From Planctomicrobium sp051466335 (lineage in GTDB: Bacteria; Planctomycetota; Planctomycetia; Planctomycetales; Planctomycetaceae), in the NCBI RefSeq assembly GCF_051466335.1, contig NZ_CP195793.1:2914001-2978000 (forward strand): DNA of 64,000 nucleotides, written 5' to 3'. The notes below the pieces were generated by a model. That model had not been told where the DNA came from and did not search any database. It was given only the letters and a program-made list of their open reading frames with translations. Positions 51,766 to 61,175 of this stretch are shown here, one piece after another (the first letter of the stretch is position 1; the number at the start of each line of letters is the position of its first letter). A program made the position numbers and the translations under genes.

Positions 51766-53381
51766 TATTCATTTTCTTTCACAGCTGGAACCGGAACAGG
51801 CTCAACAAGGGGAACGTGAACTGGGTCACCTGGAATTTCGCTCCAGTCAGTTGGGGATGAAACCGAGACTGTCACTGCGGCTTGATTGTTCAGTCGTAGT
51901 TCCCATCCGCCGCCGAGTGCCTTGTAGAGTTGAACGAGGGACTTGGCAGAATTCCCTTGAGCAGCGGCGAGTGCTTCCTGCTGACTGAGGAGTAGCTGTT
52001 GAACTGTGAACAAGCGGTTAAAGTCGATTTCACCTTCACGATACTTAATCTGAGCAACTCGCTCCGCGTCAGCCGCTTCCAGGGCACTCTTGTCGAGAAC
52101 CTCGACCTGATTGAGGTAGTGACGGTATGCCACAATCGCGTTTTCAGCTTCCTCGTTCGCGTTGAGGATTGTTTGCTGGTACGTCGCAACCAAGGCTTGG
52201 AAGCGGGCGTCGTGAACACGAACGTTGTTGAGCAAGCGGCCATAGTTCAGCACGTTCCAGCGGAATTGCGGTCCAATCGAACCACCAAACGCACTGGTTT
52301 TGAACATGTCGGAGAACTCTGCCGCACTCCAGCTGAGCTGGCCGTTGATCGAAATGTGTGGATACAGTTCGGATTCAGCAAAGCCAATTTCAGCGCTCTG
52401 AGCTGCAACAAGTCGTTCTGCACGACGAACGTCGGGACGACGCCAGACCAGTTCCGCTGGAACTCCGACTGCCACAGACGGAGGTGGAACCGGGATGTCC
52501 CGTTCACCTTCCAGAATGTATGTCAGATCGTGTGGAGGCATCCCCAGTAGTACGCACAATCGGTTTTCAACCTGTCGGCGGGCAATTTCCAGCTGTTCGA
52601 CAACAGCCAGTGTATTACCGAGGTTGGCCTTCGCTTGAGGGGTGTCGAGTTCGCTGTTGACGGCTCTTGCATCGAAGCGGACCTGAGCAACTCGCACACT
52701 CTCGCTTTGCAATGTCGCGTTTGTCTTCGCCACATTCAGTCGTCGATCGAGTGTTCGCAGCTCCACATAACTCGAGGCAACGTCGCCAACGAGAATCACG
52801 AGGACGTCGTCAAAATTCTCGATCGATGCATCGAGTTGTGCGTCTGCGGTTTCAATCGCTCTGCGGAATCGACCCCAGAAGTCGAGTTCCCATGTCAACG
52901 AAGAGCCGATCTGCCAGTTATCAAAGCGAGGAAACGCGAACGCTCCAAACGCACTCTGCTGACTGGTCTGAGTTCGGGTATAACCGCCGAGGACGGCCTG
53001 ATCTTGCGGGAACAGATTCCCAGCCACCACAGCTCGCATAGCCTGTGCTTCCTGAATACGGAAGCCAGCTTCGCGAAGTGTAATGTTCTGGGTATAGGCT
53101 GTATTCACCAATCGATCGAGGACGGGATCATTGAAGATCGTCCACCAGTTACGAAGGTCTGGCTGAACGGTTGACAGTTTACTGTCTTGTGAATCGATCC
53201 ACTCATTCGCGACAGGGGCAGCTGCACGCTTGTAGTTCGGACCGACTTTGAATCCGTTATCGACGTACTCTTTGAGACTCGTACATCCTGATGCACATGC
53301 CAGTGATACCAGGCAGGCAGGAATGAGTTTGCCGAGTCGCCTTGGGCGCCAAGTCATTTGAAAGATCCTCCGTGAAGTCAA
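51765..53381 (-). CDS. NodT-type outer-membrane efflux lipoprotein (TolC family)
   Basis: The 538-residue protein has a lipoprotein signal (LACASGC, C33) and the NodT/TolC pattern KVGPNYKRAAAPVANEW, then two repeats of the outer-membrane-channel helical domain (for example ETADAQLDASIENFDDVLV and NEEAENAIVAYRHYLNQVEV). It would form the outer-membrane duct of a tripartite RND or MFS pump, but no inner-membrane pump or adaptor is encoded here, so the partner is elsewhere. The ATG at 53357 (MTWRPRRLGK) is an alternative start. It is the first gene of an operon with the Cys-rich gene. Confidence 0.9.
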   Translation of the reverse strand: MTSRRIFQMTWRPRRLGKLIPACLVSLACASGCTSLKEYVDNGFKVGPNYKRAAAPVANEWIDSQDSKLSTVQPDLRNWWTIFNDPVLDRLVNTAYTQNITLREAGFRIQEAQAMRAVVAGNLFPQDQAVLGGYTRTQTSQQSAFGAFAFPRFDNWQIGSSLTWELDFWGRFRRAIETADAQLDASIENFDDVLVILVGDVASSYVELRTLDRRLNVAKTNATLQSESVRVAQVRFDARAVNSELDTPQAKANLGNTLAVVEQLEIARRQVENRLCVLLGMPPHDLTYILEGERDIPVPPPSVAVGVPAELVWRRPDVRRAERLVAAQSAEIGFAESELYPHISINGQLSWSAAEFSDMFKTSAFGGSIGPQFRWNVLNYGRLLNNVRVHDARFQALVATYQQTILNANEEAENAIVAYRHYLNQVEVLDKSALEAADAERVAQIKYREGEIDFNRLFTVQQLLLSQQEALAAAQGNSAKSLVQLYKALGGGWELRLNNQAAVTVSVSSPTDWSEIPGDPVHVPLVEPVPVPAVKENE

Positions 53382-53623
53382 CTCTGCCCGGTTGATCCTT
53401 CAACCCTCTCTGAAAAGTTCTGGAGAGGCAGTGGGCAGTTGTATGAGTGAGGCCGGTAAAGCCATCCCTGATGTTTTTCGTCAGTTGTTTCTCGGATACT
53501 CAACAATCTCATCCTGCATGCGGCGACGATTTCAGACATCGTGCCTGAAGTATGAGTTGGTCCGGTTGTTCCGAAAAAGCCTGAAGCACCGAATACACTG
53601 TTGGGTGTAGATTGGTCGCTGTT

Positions 53624-53652
53624 TTGCGGCCTGGAGTGGCCGCAACCTTTTT
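53624..53652 (+). terminator. Hairpin followed by T-tract
   Basis: TTGCGGCC/GGCCGCAA stem (8 bp, 6-nt loop) followed by CCTTTTT resembles a Rho-independent terminator on the plus strand, although no plus-strand gene is recognised just upstream. A small transcript could end here. Confidence 0.5.
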
Positions 53653-54026
53653 GCAGAGCACCTAGTTTTACTGTTGTGAGCACGTGTTAATGTAGATTTG
53701 ATTCGAAAATCATGAATGCGATTTGCCGACGACACTGGAGAAAGTGCTTGCACATGCGGTGCGGAGAATGGCTGAATCAACGGCCGTGAGGGTCACGGGG
53801 ATTGCAATAGGCCACGGCATTTCGCGAATTATCGCTTCAGCCGGTGCAATCGATTTTTCCCGTCAACGCAATTGTGACTCCCGCTGTACCTGTGTAAGGA
53901 GATGTTCTTGTCGATTAGGGCGATTTTGACGGCAGTCGCGCCATCATAGCCGTCCTCCCCTCAACGTGATGATGGACTTGAGTGGCCTCGAAATCCTCGA
54001 TGTTCAACCTATTCACCATAAGTGAC

Positions 54027-54048
54027 GGCGCGAGTCGAGACTCGCGCC
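54027..54048. repeat. Perfect 10-bp palindrome
   Basis: GGCGCGAGTC and GACTCGCGCC are separated by GA, forming a nearly continuous palindrome in a gene-free region. It resembles REP-type dispersed palindromes; the copy number elsewhere is unknown. Confidence 0.6.
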
Positions 54049-55049
54049 TAAGTGATCGCCATGCATTGGCTTTCAAGATCCAACACGGCACGCTGCAAGG
54101 TTCTGTTTCGGTGTAGGATCAACTGCGACTGAGCTCAGTCTTGAACGCAGACCATCAGTCACAGTTGCCGGACTCGTGAGGGCACTTTTTCTTTGGAGTT
54201 CAGTTCACTGCTGCAGATAGAATCGAGGCCTCTCATTGTGGGCTGTGCAGGTGATGCTGACGTATTTGGATCGTCAAAATTTTTTTCGCTCGCTGCATGT
54301 GGATCTGTCGCTTCGAGGTGTTGAAGTGTCAATCACTGAAGTCTCGATTCGATTCGGACACACATTGCTTCTGAATCACAGTCTGCAAGCCGTTGTGTGG
54401 ATGAACAATGACATTCAATCGATGAGGGTTTTGACGCGATGTTCACAGTTCTGAAACTGTGCGGGGACATCAATAACACTGCCCTGCTTTGTCTCGTGAT
54501 TATTGAAAGAGATGGAAGAGCAAATCAACGGGATGCGACCGCTTTACGGCTGCATACGATGGAAAAGCGGTCGGCAAACTGGATGGTAATTAGTTTTGTA
54601 GAAGGCTGATCATTATTGGTATTTAGCATCGCTGTTTATTGTGTGGCCACGTGAGTGTACTTCTGTGGCGTGACGTCCGTTATTCTCGAACTTCAGTCGC
54701 GTGCGATTGGAAATGACCGAGTAAGTAGAGGCAGGGGTTTACGCGAACGCAACCGAAGGAGTCGCAGCTTGACAGCAGAGTTGCCTGGAGAATCGGCTGG
54801 GGATCAACGAATTATTTGCGGCGAAACCTGATATCAATCGACCATTCTCAAGAAGGGAATTGCACTTTGTGCAATGAAATATTGCAAAGTATTTCCGTGA
54901 GGTGGTTCGCAAAATCAACATTGGTTCGTATGATCAATGTCGCTGCTCCGCATTAACTTTGGTTTCAATCGATCCACTCTTCTTAAGTTTTTAGTGCGCT
55001 TACTCCACGTGTTATTTTCACTCGTTTCAAGAGGAAACAGGAGTTCTCT

Positions 55050-56084
55050 ATGAGCATTTTCCCCAAGTGCCAACGCCGCTGTTGTAGTTCGACTACTTCC
55101 CAATCCAGTTCATTGACCTCAAAAACAAAATTACGTGGGTTTACGCTAATCGAGTTACTGGTCGTGATTGCGATCATCGCTGTCTTGATCGCGCTACTTC
55201 TGCCTGCGGTTCAGCAGGCGCGTGAGGCAGCACGAAGGAGTCAGTGCAAAAACAACATGAAGCAGCTAGGGTTGGCTCTTCATAACTACCACGACACCAT
55301 GAACACGCTCCCGCCGTCTGCAATCGGCCGCTGCTCGAACCCGCTGCTCAACCATAATGGCTGGTTATTTCTTCTCCCCGGAATCGAGCAAGGGACTCTG
55401 TATAACAAGTATAATTTCTCAACGACATCATCGGCGTTTTCTTCTTCTGAGGCCATACCGAGTGGCTCTCAGTACACGATGAATGTCGATCCTGCTACGA
55501 ACGACAACGCGATGGTTGTGAAAACAATCATTCCTGCGTTTGTTTGTCCATCCGATCCAGGAGTTCGTCACACACCCGATCCCAGCAATCACTACGGAAT
55601 TTCTCCGGGGAATACCGGAACCGGTGGTGCTCGAACGAACTATGATTTCAGCGCAATGGGCTGGGTCACTGGTCCCTGCGAAGTTTGGGGAACGACCCCT
55701 CTCGAATATCGAACCATGTTCGGAGACGGAAGTCGCTGCCGATTCGGCGACATTACCGACGGTAGCAGCAACACAATCGCAATCGCTGAAACACTCATGA
55801 CCGTCTTCAACGGACAGTCGCCAAACTGGGGTTACCGCGGATGGGCGCAGCCCGGGATCGACATTGCGAACAACAACATCAACGACTGGAATTGGGGATA
55901 CGACGGACACGTTCGACGCGTTGGTCTGCTCGGCTCTTGGGGACGTCCTGGAAGCCTGCACGTCGGGGGGATGCACATCCTTCTTGGTGATGGATCGGTT
56001 CGATTTATCAGCGAGAATATGAGCTCGGTTACCCGCCGAAACCTCACATTTATCGGAGATGGCGGAATCGTTGGAGAGTTCTAG
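55050..56084 (+). CDS. DUF1559 protein with type II/IV pseudopilin N-terminus
   Basis: The 344-residue protein has a prepilin cleavage site G30|F31 with E35 (RGFTLIELLVVIAIIAVLIA), a long hydrophobic helix and the planctomycete DUF1559 domain (AVQQAREAARRSQCKNNMKQ, LGLALHNYHD; C-terminal HVGGMHILLGDGSVRFISEN). Members are extremely numerous in Planctomycetota and are thought to be secreted or assembled by pseudopilin-like machinery; the function is unknown. AGGAG lies 11 bases before the ATG. It is followed 63 bp later by a small lipoprotein gene, a usual pairing. Confidence 0.92.
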   Translation: MSIFPKCQRRCCSSTTSQSSSLTSKTKLRGFTLIELLVVIAIIAVLIALLLPAVQQAREAARRSQCKNNMKQLGLALHNYHDTMNTLPPSAIGRCSNPLLNHNGWLFLLPGIEQGTLYNKYNFSTTSSAFSSSEAIPSGSQYTMNVDPATNDNAMVVKTIIPAFVCPSDPGVRHTPDPSNHYGISPGNTGTGGARTNYDFSAMGWVTGPCEVWGTTPLEYRTMFGDGSRCRFGDITDGSSNTIAIAETLMTVFNGQSPNWGYRGWAQPGIDIANNNINDWNWGYDGHVRRVGLLGSWGRPGSLHVGGMHILLGDGSVRFISENMSSVTRRNLTFIGDGGIVGEF

Positions 56085-56147
56085 ACCAACACGTTCATGT
56101 CCGCATTGCGATTGATGTTTCGTCGTTTGAAGTCATGGAGTTTCATC

Positions 56148-56618
56148 ATGAAGTTAACACAGTCATTGAAGTCGATGACCTTAGCATTTCTCTCGGCAGC
56201 GACTCTCTCAGGGTGTGGAAGCGGGGTTCCAGCAGTAAAAGCACCAGCGACAGTTCCAGTGTCAGGAGTCGTTACCAAAAACGGCTCCCCCTTGTCCGAC
56301 GCGAAAGTGATTTTCATCCCCACTACAGAAGCTCAAGGGAGCGAATGTGCCGGGATCACTGACGCCGAAGGAAAATTTGAGCTCGCTCAAATTCGGGGTG
56401 GAAACGGGGCTCCTCCGGGCGCATACAGAGTCGCTGTGAGCCACTACATCGGACCGGGGGGGAAGAAAATCGACAGAAGTCCCGGCGCTCCGCCGCCGAC
56501 CAACCAAGGGGGATTCGAGTCTCTTCCTCCGCGATACAGCAACTTCAATCGCACAGAATTGAAGGCCGATGTTCCTTCTGAAGGGGGAACATTCACGTTC
56601 GACCTCAAAGGCAAATAG
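56148..56618 (+). CDS. Small lipoprotein with carboxypeptidase-regulatory-like (Ig) domain
   Basis: The 156-residue product has a lipoprotein signal (ATLSGC, C23) and a single Ig-like domain: VPVSGVVTKNGSPLSDAKVI then ITDAEGKFELAQIRGG and APPGAYRVAVSHY. Such proteins regularly follow DUF1559 genes in planctomycetes and are probably surface-exposed partners. The longer frame from 56097 has no signal-like start; GGAG lies ahead of 56148. Confidence 0.85.
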   Translation: MKLTQSLKSMTLAFLSAATLSGCGSGVPAVKAPATVPVSGVVTKNGSPLSDAKVIFIPTTEAQGSECAGITDAEGKFELAQIRGGNGAPPGAYRVAVSHYIGPGGKKIDRSPGAPPPTNQGGFESLPPRYSNFNRTELKADVPSEGGTFTFDLKGK

Positions 56619-56642
56619 TCCTTCGCGTCCAGGGCAACAGCC

Positions 56643-56678
56643 AAAAGAGGAGTCAGCACACATGCTGGCTCCTCTTTT
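56643..56678. terminator. Bidirectional Rho-independent terminator
   Basis: AAAAGAGGAG-T-CAGC pairs with GCTG-G-CTCCTCTTTT around a 6-nt loop (one mismatch). A-tract and T-tract flank it on both sides, serving the convergent lipoprotein (plus) and antiporter (minus) genes. Confidence 0.85.
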
Positions 56679-56714
56679 GCGTTTGCGGTGTACGTTTGAA
56701 CTCGGTGTGACGGG

Positions 56715-58406
56715 TCAACTTTTCAGGACAGCGAGTGCGCCGGTGAAATTTCTTGCCTGTAGGATTCGGCCCAGAATCTTCTCATTCTGAAACGCTTCGG
56801 CGATAATCGCGTTCAGTTGGAGTTGATTGTAATTGCTCCGCTCATCAGGAGTCAGCACGAGAAAAATCATGTGGGCGAGAGTCTGGTCAGGAGCACCAAA
56901 GTCAACTCCAGCCTCTGAGATGCCGACGGCGAGGATCGGAGCCGCAAGGCCCGAGATTTGAGCATGAGGAATCGAGATGCCCTTCCCGATCCCCGAGGAA
57001 TTGGCAGCTTCGCGGTCTAAAACCGCTGAAATCGCTTCATTTGCATCGACCTTGTTGACGCTACACGCGACGTGCGCGAGCTCTTCGATGACTTCGCGTC
57101 GAGTCCTCCCTTTCAGCCGATGAATATATCGATGTTTGGAAAGCATATTTGCCAGAGTTGCTCGTCGCGATTGCCCAAGAATCAGCTGAAGCATCGGGCC
57201 GCCCAGAATCGATGTGACAATCGCCATGATCACCAGCGCCACGAATAGCGACTCTCCAATCACCCCAGCTTCGAGGGCCAGCATTCCCAAAATGATCTCC
57301 ATCGCCCCTCGAGCGTTCATCCCGAATCCGATGCCCCACCGCTCGCGCGTCGGCAACCCTGCCCAGGCTGCCCCAATCCAGCATCCGATGAGCTTTCCAG
57401 CACAGGCGATGAGAAGCACGACGACGACTGTGACGATGTCGAAGTGTGTTACGAAATCAACTTTCAACCCGATCGAGGAGAAAAACAAAGGTGCGAAAAT
57501 GAAAGAGACGAAGCTGTCGATCGTTGTTCTCGTTCGCTCGCGAAGATGGGAAGAATCGCCGATCGCGACCCCCACCAGAAAGGCCCCGAAAATCGTATGA
57601 ACCCCGATCCACTCTGTGAACGCTCCTCCGACTAAAGCGAGTACAAGCGCGAAGCTGAAAACTGCTCCGGGGCCGTGACCGTATGCCTGCAAGTACGGCA
57701 ATATTCGATCAATCATCCATCTGCCGACAGTTAACATTCCTGCCGAAAAAAGCAGGATGCAGGCGATCGTTCCCCAGATGGGCATTGTCTGAGTATGCAC
57801 CTGATCCATCATTCCGAGAGTGATGGCAAAAATCACCCAGCCGGCGAGGTCATTGAGGATCGCGGCGCTGATGATCACCATCCCCATATCACTGCGAAAG
57901 AGGTTGAGGTCCATCAACATCTTTGCGATGACGGGGAGCGCGGAGATTGAAAGTGCGGTTCCGAAAAACAGCGAGAATATAAAGGGGTCAGTCGCAGTCT
58001 CTTTGCCAATCAATTCCGGAAACCACCACGCACTGAGAAATCCGAGTGAGAGTGGGAAAACCATCCCGGCAGTCCCGACCTTCAGAGCAGTTACCCCCTG
58101 CTTCCAGATCGATGAGAGGTCCACCTCCAACCCTGCCACGAGTAGAAATAAGGTGATGGAGAATGTCATAAACGTTTCACGAACCGTTGCGACATCACCG
58201 ACCTGGGGAAACAGGCTGTGGGAAAGCGAAGGAGACAGTGCGCCGAGAACTGATGGTCCAAGGAAAATACCCGCAAGCAATTCTCCCACGATTGCCGGTT
58301 GTCTCAGCCATTGAGCGATTTCGCCAAATATTCTGGCAGCGGCCAGCATGAGACCGATCGAAAACAGAAACAATGTGAGTTCGTAATGCGAGAGGCTGGC
58401 GAGCAA
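56715..58406 (-). CDS. Cation:proton antiporter (CPA2) with C-terminal PTS EIIA domain
   Basis: The 563-residue protein has about 12 membrane helices of a Na+/K+:H+ exchanger (QPAIVGELLAGIFLGPSVLG in helix 2; AILNDLAGWVIFAI with the exchange aspartates). A fructose-type PTS EIIA-2 domain (~415-563) follows with the phosphorylatable histidine H481 in SIPHAQ. The fusion suggests control of ion exchange by the phosphotransferase state. It ends at a shared terminator with the lipoprotein gene. No frame damage is seen. Confidence 0.9.
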   Translation of the reverse strand: MLASLSHYELTLFLFSIGLMLAAARIFGEIAQWLRQPAIVGELLAGIFLGPSVLGALSPSLSHSLFPQVGDVATVRETFMTFSITLFLLVAGLEVDLSSIWKQGVTALKVGTAGMVFPLSLGFLSAWWFPELIGKETATDPFIFSLFFGTALSISALPVIAKMLMDLNLFRSDMGMVIISAAILNDLAGWVIFAITLGMMDQVHTQTMPIWGTIACILLFSAGMLTVGRWMIDRILPYLQAYGHGPGAVFSFALVLALVGGAFTEWIGVHTIFGAFLVGVAIGDSSHLRERTRTTIDSFVSFIFAPLFFSSIGLKVDFVTHFDIVTVVVVLLIACAGKLIGCWIGAAWAGLPTRERWGIGFGMNARGAMEIILGMLALEAGVIGESLFVALVIMAIVTSILGGPMLQLILGQSRRATLANMLSKHRYIHRLKGRTRREVIEELAHVACSVNKVDANEAISAVLDREAANSSGIGKGISIPHAQISGLAAPILAVGISEAGVDFGAPDQTLAHMIFLVLTPDERSNYNQLQLNAIIAEAFQNEKILGRILQARNFTGALAVLKS

Positions 58407-58580
58407 GGTTTCCTGGCCGTTAAGACGACATGTGAGCAGACACTAAAACTCCGGATTTGGTTGTAGACTGTTCCTGCAGGAAACGAAATCGAGGAGAGCG
58501 TGAATTTTTCGTCGACGGTGGCGCACTTTGTGAGAGCCGCTGCGATTTTTGGATTCAGAGGAAGACCTTTGAAATGAAAA

Positions 58581-58612
58581 AAGGCTCATGCCCTGAAAAC
58601 GGCATGAGCCTT
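58581..58612 (-). terminator. Rho-independent terminator of the GntR gene
   Basis: AAGGCTCATGCC/GGCATGAGCCTT (12 bp perfect stem, 8-nt loop) lies 38 bp after the stop at 58650 and is followed on the minus strand by TTTT. Confidence 0.85.
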
Positions 58613-58649
58613 CAATTAAGTGAATCGGTTCGGCAGAGACGCTGCTCGC

Positions 58650-59351
58650 TTATTCTTCAGCGCCGAAAAGTTCCTTGAGGAGAACTTTCGCTGCCTGATT
58701 GATGTGATACGCCATTGCCGCCACCGCTGCCGCAGGGTCGCGAGCAGCGAGAGTTCTCACAATGACAAGGTGCTCCGCATTCTCTTCTGCGTAAGAATTC
58801 CCGACACCGTCAGGGCGTTTTTCCGTCAGAGCGTCGCGAAGTGCGTTGAAAAGGACCGCGTAACGACCGATTTCCAGGGCGAGACGGTCACTGCCACATC
58901 GTTCCGCAATCAAATTGTGGAGTCGACTATCCAGTTCACGTGTCTTCTGAGCCCACACCGCATCACGCGGAGCGTCATTCAGAGCGAGCAATTCCTGTTC
59001 GAGACTTGCAAGTTCATACGGAGCGAATCGGTCGCAGGATGTCCGCACAGCTTCGCACTCGAGAATGCGCCTTACCTGAACGATCTGCTTGATTTCCTCT
59101 GCACCGAACGGGCGTAGAACGGCACCACGATTAGGCTGCAAGTCGACAATTCCAACCCCTGCCAACTCAACGAGAGCTTCACGAACAGGAGTAGCACTGA
59201 CCTCAAACTGCTCGGCGAGTGATTCGACTCGCATCCGCTGTCCAACTTCGAAGCGTCCTGTGAAAAGTCCGACTAGGATTTCTCGGACGACACGCTGCCG
59301 ACGTGAACCGTGGTCAAAGATTTGAATTTGATCCTGAATCGCTTGAGTCAT
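58650..59351 (-). CDS. GntR-family regulator with FadR C-terminal (FCD) domain
   Basis: The 233-residue protein has an N-terminal winged HTH (RQRVVREILVGLFTGRFEVG, then MRVESLAEQFEVSATPVREA, LVELAGVGIVDLQPNRGAVL) and a helical FCD domain (~95-225) with the metal/ligand residues around VWAQKTRELDSRLHNLIAERC. FCD regulators sense organic acids or sugar acids. I choose the ATG at 59351 (MTQAIQDQIQ); the frame extends ten codons upstream. It stands alone, so its target genes are elsewhere or it is autoregulated. Confidence 0.88.
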   Translation of the reverse strand: MTQAIQDQIQIFDHGSRRQRVVREILVGLFTGRFEVGQRMRVESLAEQFEVSATPVREALVELAGVGIVDLQPNRGAVLRPFGAEEIKQIVQVRRILECEAVRTSCDRFAPYELASLEQELLALNDAPRDAVWAQKTRELDSRLHNLIAERCGSDRLALEIGRYAVLFNALRDALTEKRPDGVGNSYAEENAEHLVIVRTLAARDPAAAVAAMAYHINQAAKVLLKELFGAEE

Positions 59352-60296
59352 CTGAACCTCAAAATGCTTCGCTTGGAACACAAGTTGAACTGCATAGAAT
59401 TTCTGTGTTTCAGGTCTGTGATTTCAATCCGTGACAGATTGTATTGAAATCACATGTAGACGAAATTCTTTGCAGTAATTTGCTAATAGTTGATACTACA
59501 AAAGGGTTTCTCTCCGAATCTTCCCGTGAAAAAGGAGAATGATCTGCTTGATTTCTGCCATTTCCGAGAAGATCTTTAAGAATCCTTTGCATATAATATT
59601 GACGCATTTTTGTAATCGTGTCGTACACGTTGATAATTCGCAAGTGATCTTGGGACGGGTTTGAAAAAAATCCAAGGAAATCCTCTATTGCTTTTTAGAG
59701 ATTTCCGTCTCTGCACCCGGTCCCAATCTAATATTGATCAATAAAATGCATGATTTTGGGAAGTCTTGTCTCGTATCTGTCTTCAAAGCTCGTTTTAAGT
59801 TTGTTCGTATCCACAATTAGAGGAATGAGTTAAAGAATTAATCATCCGACTAGTGGTCGCACGGACGCTGCAAAAATTAACCCGCTGCCAATACGCACAA
59901 TTAACTCAATTCCGACAGAAAAACCGAAAAAAAGATCGCGAGAGAATTGACGGAATATATTCCTTAAATCCGTCATTGAAGATCAAGCGATTGAGGTTTC
60001 CGCCAAGGAGATTCTGCAAGTGACTGAGAAGATTGACTCGAAACGTCATTGAATCTGAAGCTGTCAGACAAAGTCGTGTTCTCATTCTCCTGCAAACAAT
60101 TCGGCGTCCAAACCTCATGCGCGCAGAAGTGACATGTTCGAGAGTATTCGCAAATGACTTCAGTCGCATGATGCGGGAGACATGGATGAAAATCTTCATT
60201 AAGATTGGAAGCGAATAGGCGAATTGCACTGTGAGGGAAATTCCCGCATGCTGTCGATTGGCATTCCAGAGTTGCGACTGAAGGGCTACTGATTCG
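59352..60296. other. AT-rich intergenic region
   Basis: About 945 bases hold no gene that I can support. A 196-codon minus frame (59906-60496) overlaps the msrB start and looks random. The part at 59400-59900 is notably AT-rich and may contain promoters or an RNA gene. Confidence 0.4.
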
Positions 60297-60932
60297 ATGA
60301 GAACGGCATCACAAGTTTCTAAGTCTCCGAAAACCTCAATCGTCAATCGTGCTTCGATGAAGCGGGGCCAGCTTACGCTCGTGGCAGCCATATTGTTGGG
60401 AGGCTGCAACCGGGTAAGTGATTCAACCCAAGCACCTGCCAGCGAACAGGTGAACACGGAAGTCCTGACCATCGAAGATGCAGGTTCCGAACACACAGAT
60501 CCAGATCAGGCAGAGGTGTCCAAGATGGCTGTCAAATTGAAATTGACCGAGGAAGAGTGGAAGTCGCGTTTGACTGCAGAAGAGTTCTATGTGCTGCGTG
60601 AGAAAGGTACGGAACGGCCGTTTACCAACAAGTTCGACCACCATTTCGAACCGGGCACCTATTCCTGTGCCGCGTGTGACACCGAGCTTTTTGAATCGGA
60701 TACAAAATTCAATTCGGGTTGTGGTTGGCCCGCGTTTTATGCTGCGAAAGCCGGCGAAAAGGTCACACTCGTTGCAGATCGAAGTATTCTTCCGGAACGC
60801 GTGGAAGTTCTTTGTTCGCATTGTGATTCGCATCTGGGACACGTGTTCGACGACGCTCCACAGACACCGACAGGGCAACGATTTTGCATCAATTCGGTTT
60901 CACTGAAATTCAAACCGAAAGCTGATGAATAG
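60297..60932 (+). CDS. msrB: Exported peptide-methionine (R)-S-oxide reductase (MsrB)
   Basis: This 211-residue protein has a lipoprotein-type leader (LLGGC, C37) ahead of a full MsrB domain (~80-207). The zinc cysteines are C124/C127 and C173/C176, the motif SGCGWPAF is at 140-147, and the catalytic cysteine C197 lies in RFCINS. MsrB reduces methionine-R-sulfoxide; here it would act at the cell envelope, repairing oxidised exported proteins. An internal ATG at 60357 (MKRGQLTLVA) fits the signal peptide better than the first ATG. The gene stands alone. Confidence 0.92.
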   Translation: MRTASQVSKSPKTSIVNRASMKRGQLTLVAAILLGGCNRVSDSTQAPASEQVNTEVLTIEDAGSEHTDPDQAEVSKMAVKLKLTEEEWKSRLTAEEFYVLREKGTERPFTNKFDHHFEPGTYSCAACDTELFESDTKFNSGCGWPAFYAAKAGEKVTLVADRSILPERVEVLCSHCDSHLGHVFDDAPQTPTGQRFCINSVSLKFKPKADE

Positions 60933-61175
60933 CGGATCGTCTGTCCCATCCTTCATGCAGGGGCCTATTTCGGTGGGCACCCTGCTTCGGAAGGAGGCAA
61001 TCGAGCCGATTTGTGAGTTTGGATAGACTCGCTCAGAAATCCACAATCCGACTCTGGTTCGATCGAACTGACGGGGACATACAAATCCCAAGTGCACTTG
61101 GCTGTTTGGCGGCGATCACATCCGACATTGAGCGGCGATTGCCGCTCGTTGCCGGCACACCCTCTGTCGCGACGG

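Larger units (their letters stand above)
53382..55049. other. 1.67-kb region without a recognised gene
   Basis: Short frames on both strands show no family features. It contains two hairpins (53624-53645 and 54027-54048, separate entries). The last ~40 bases hold the ribosome-binding site AGGAG of the DUF1559 gene. It may include decayed genes or an unannotated RNA. Confidence 0.4.

Noticed and set aside
51765..53381. A complete tripartite efflux system
   Set aside because: Only the outer-membrane lipoprotein is present; neither RND/MFS pump nor adaptor is encoded nearby.
59906..60496. 196-codon minus frame
   Set aside because: It overlaps the msrB start and the AT-rich intergenic region, and reads like unselected sequence.
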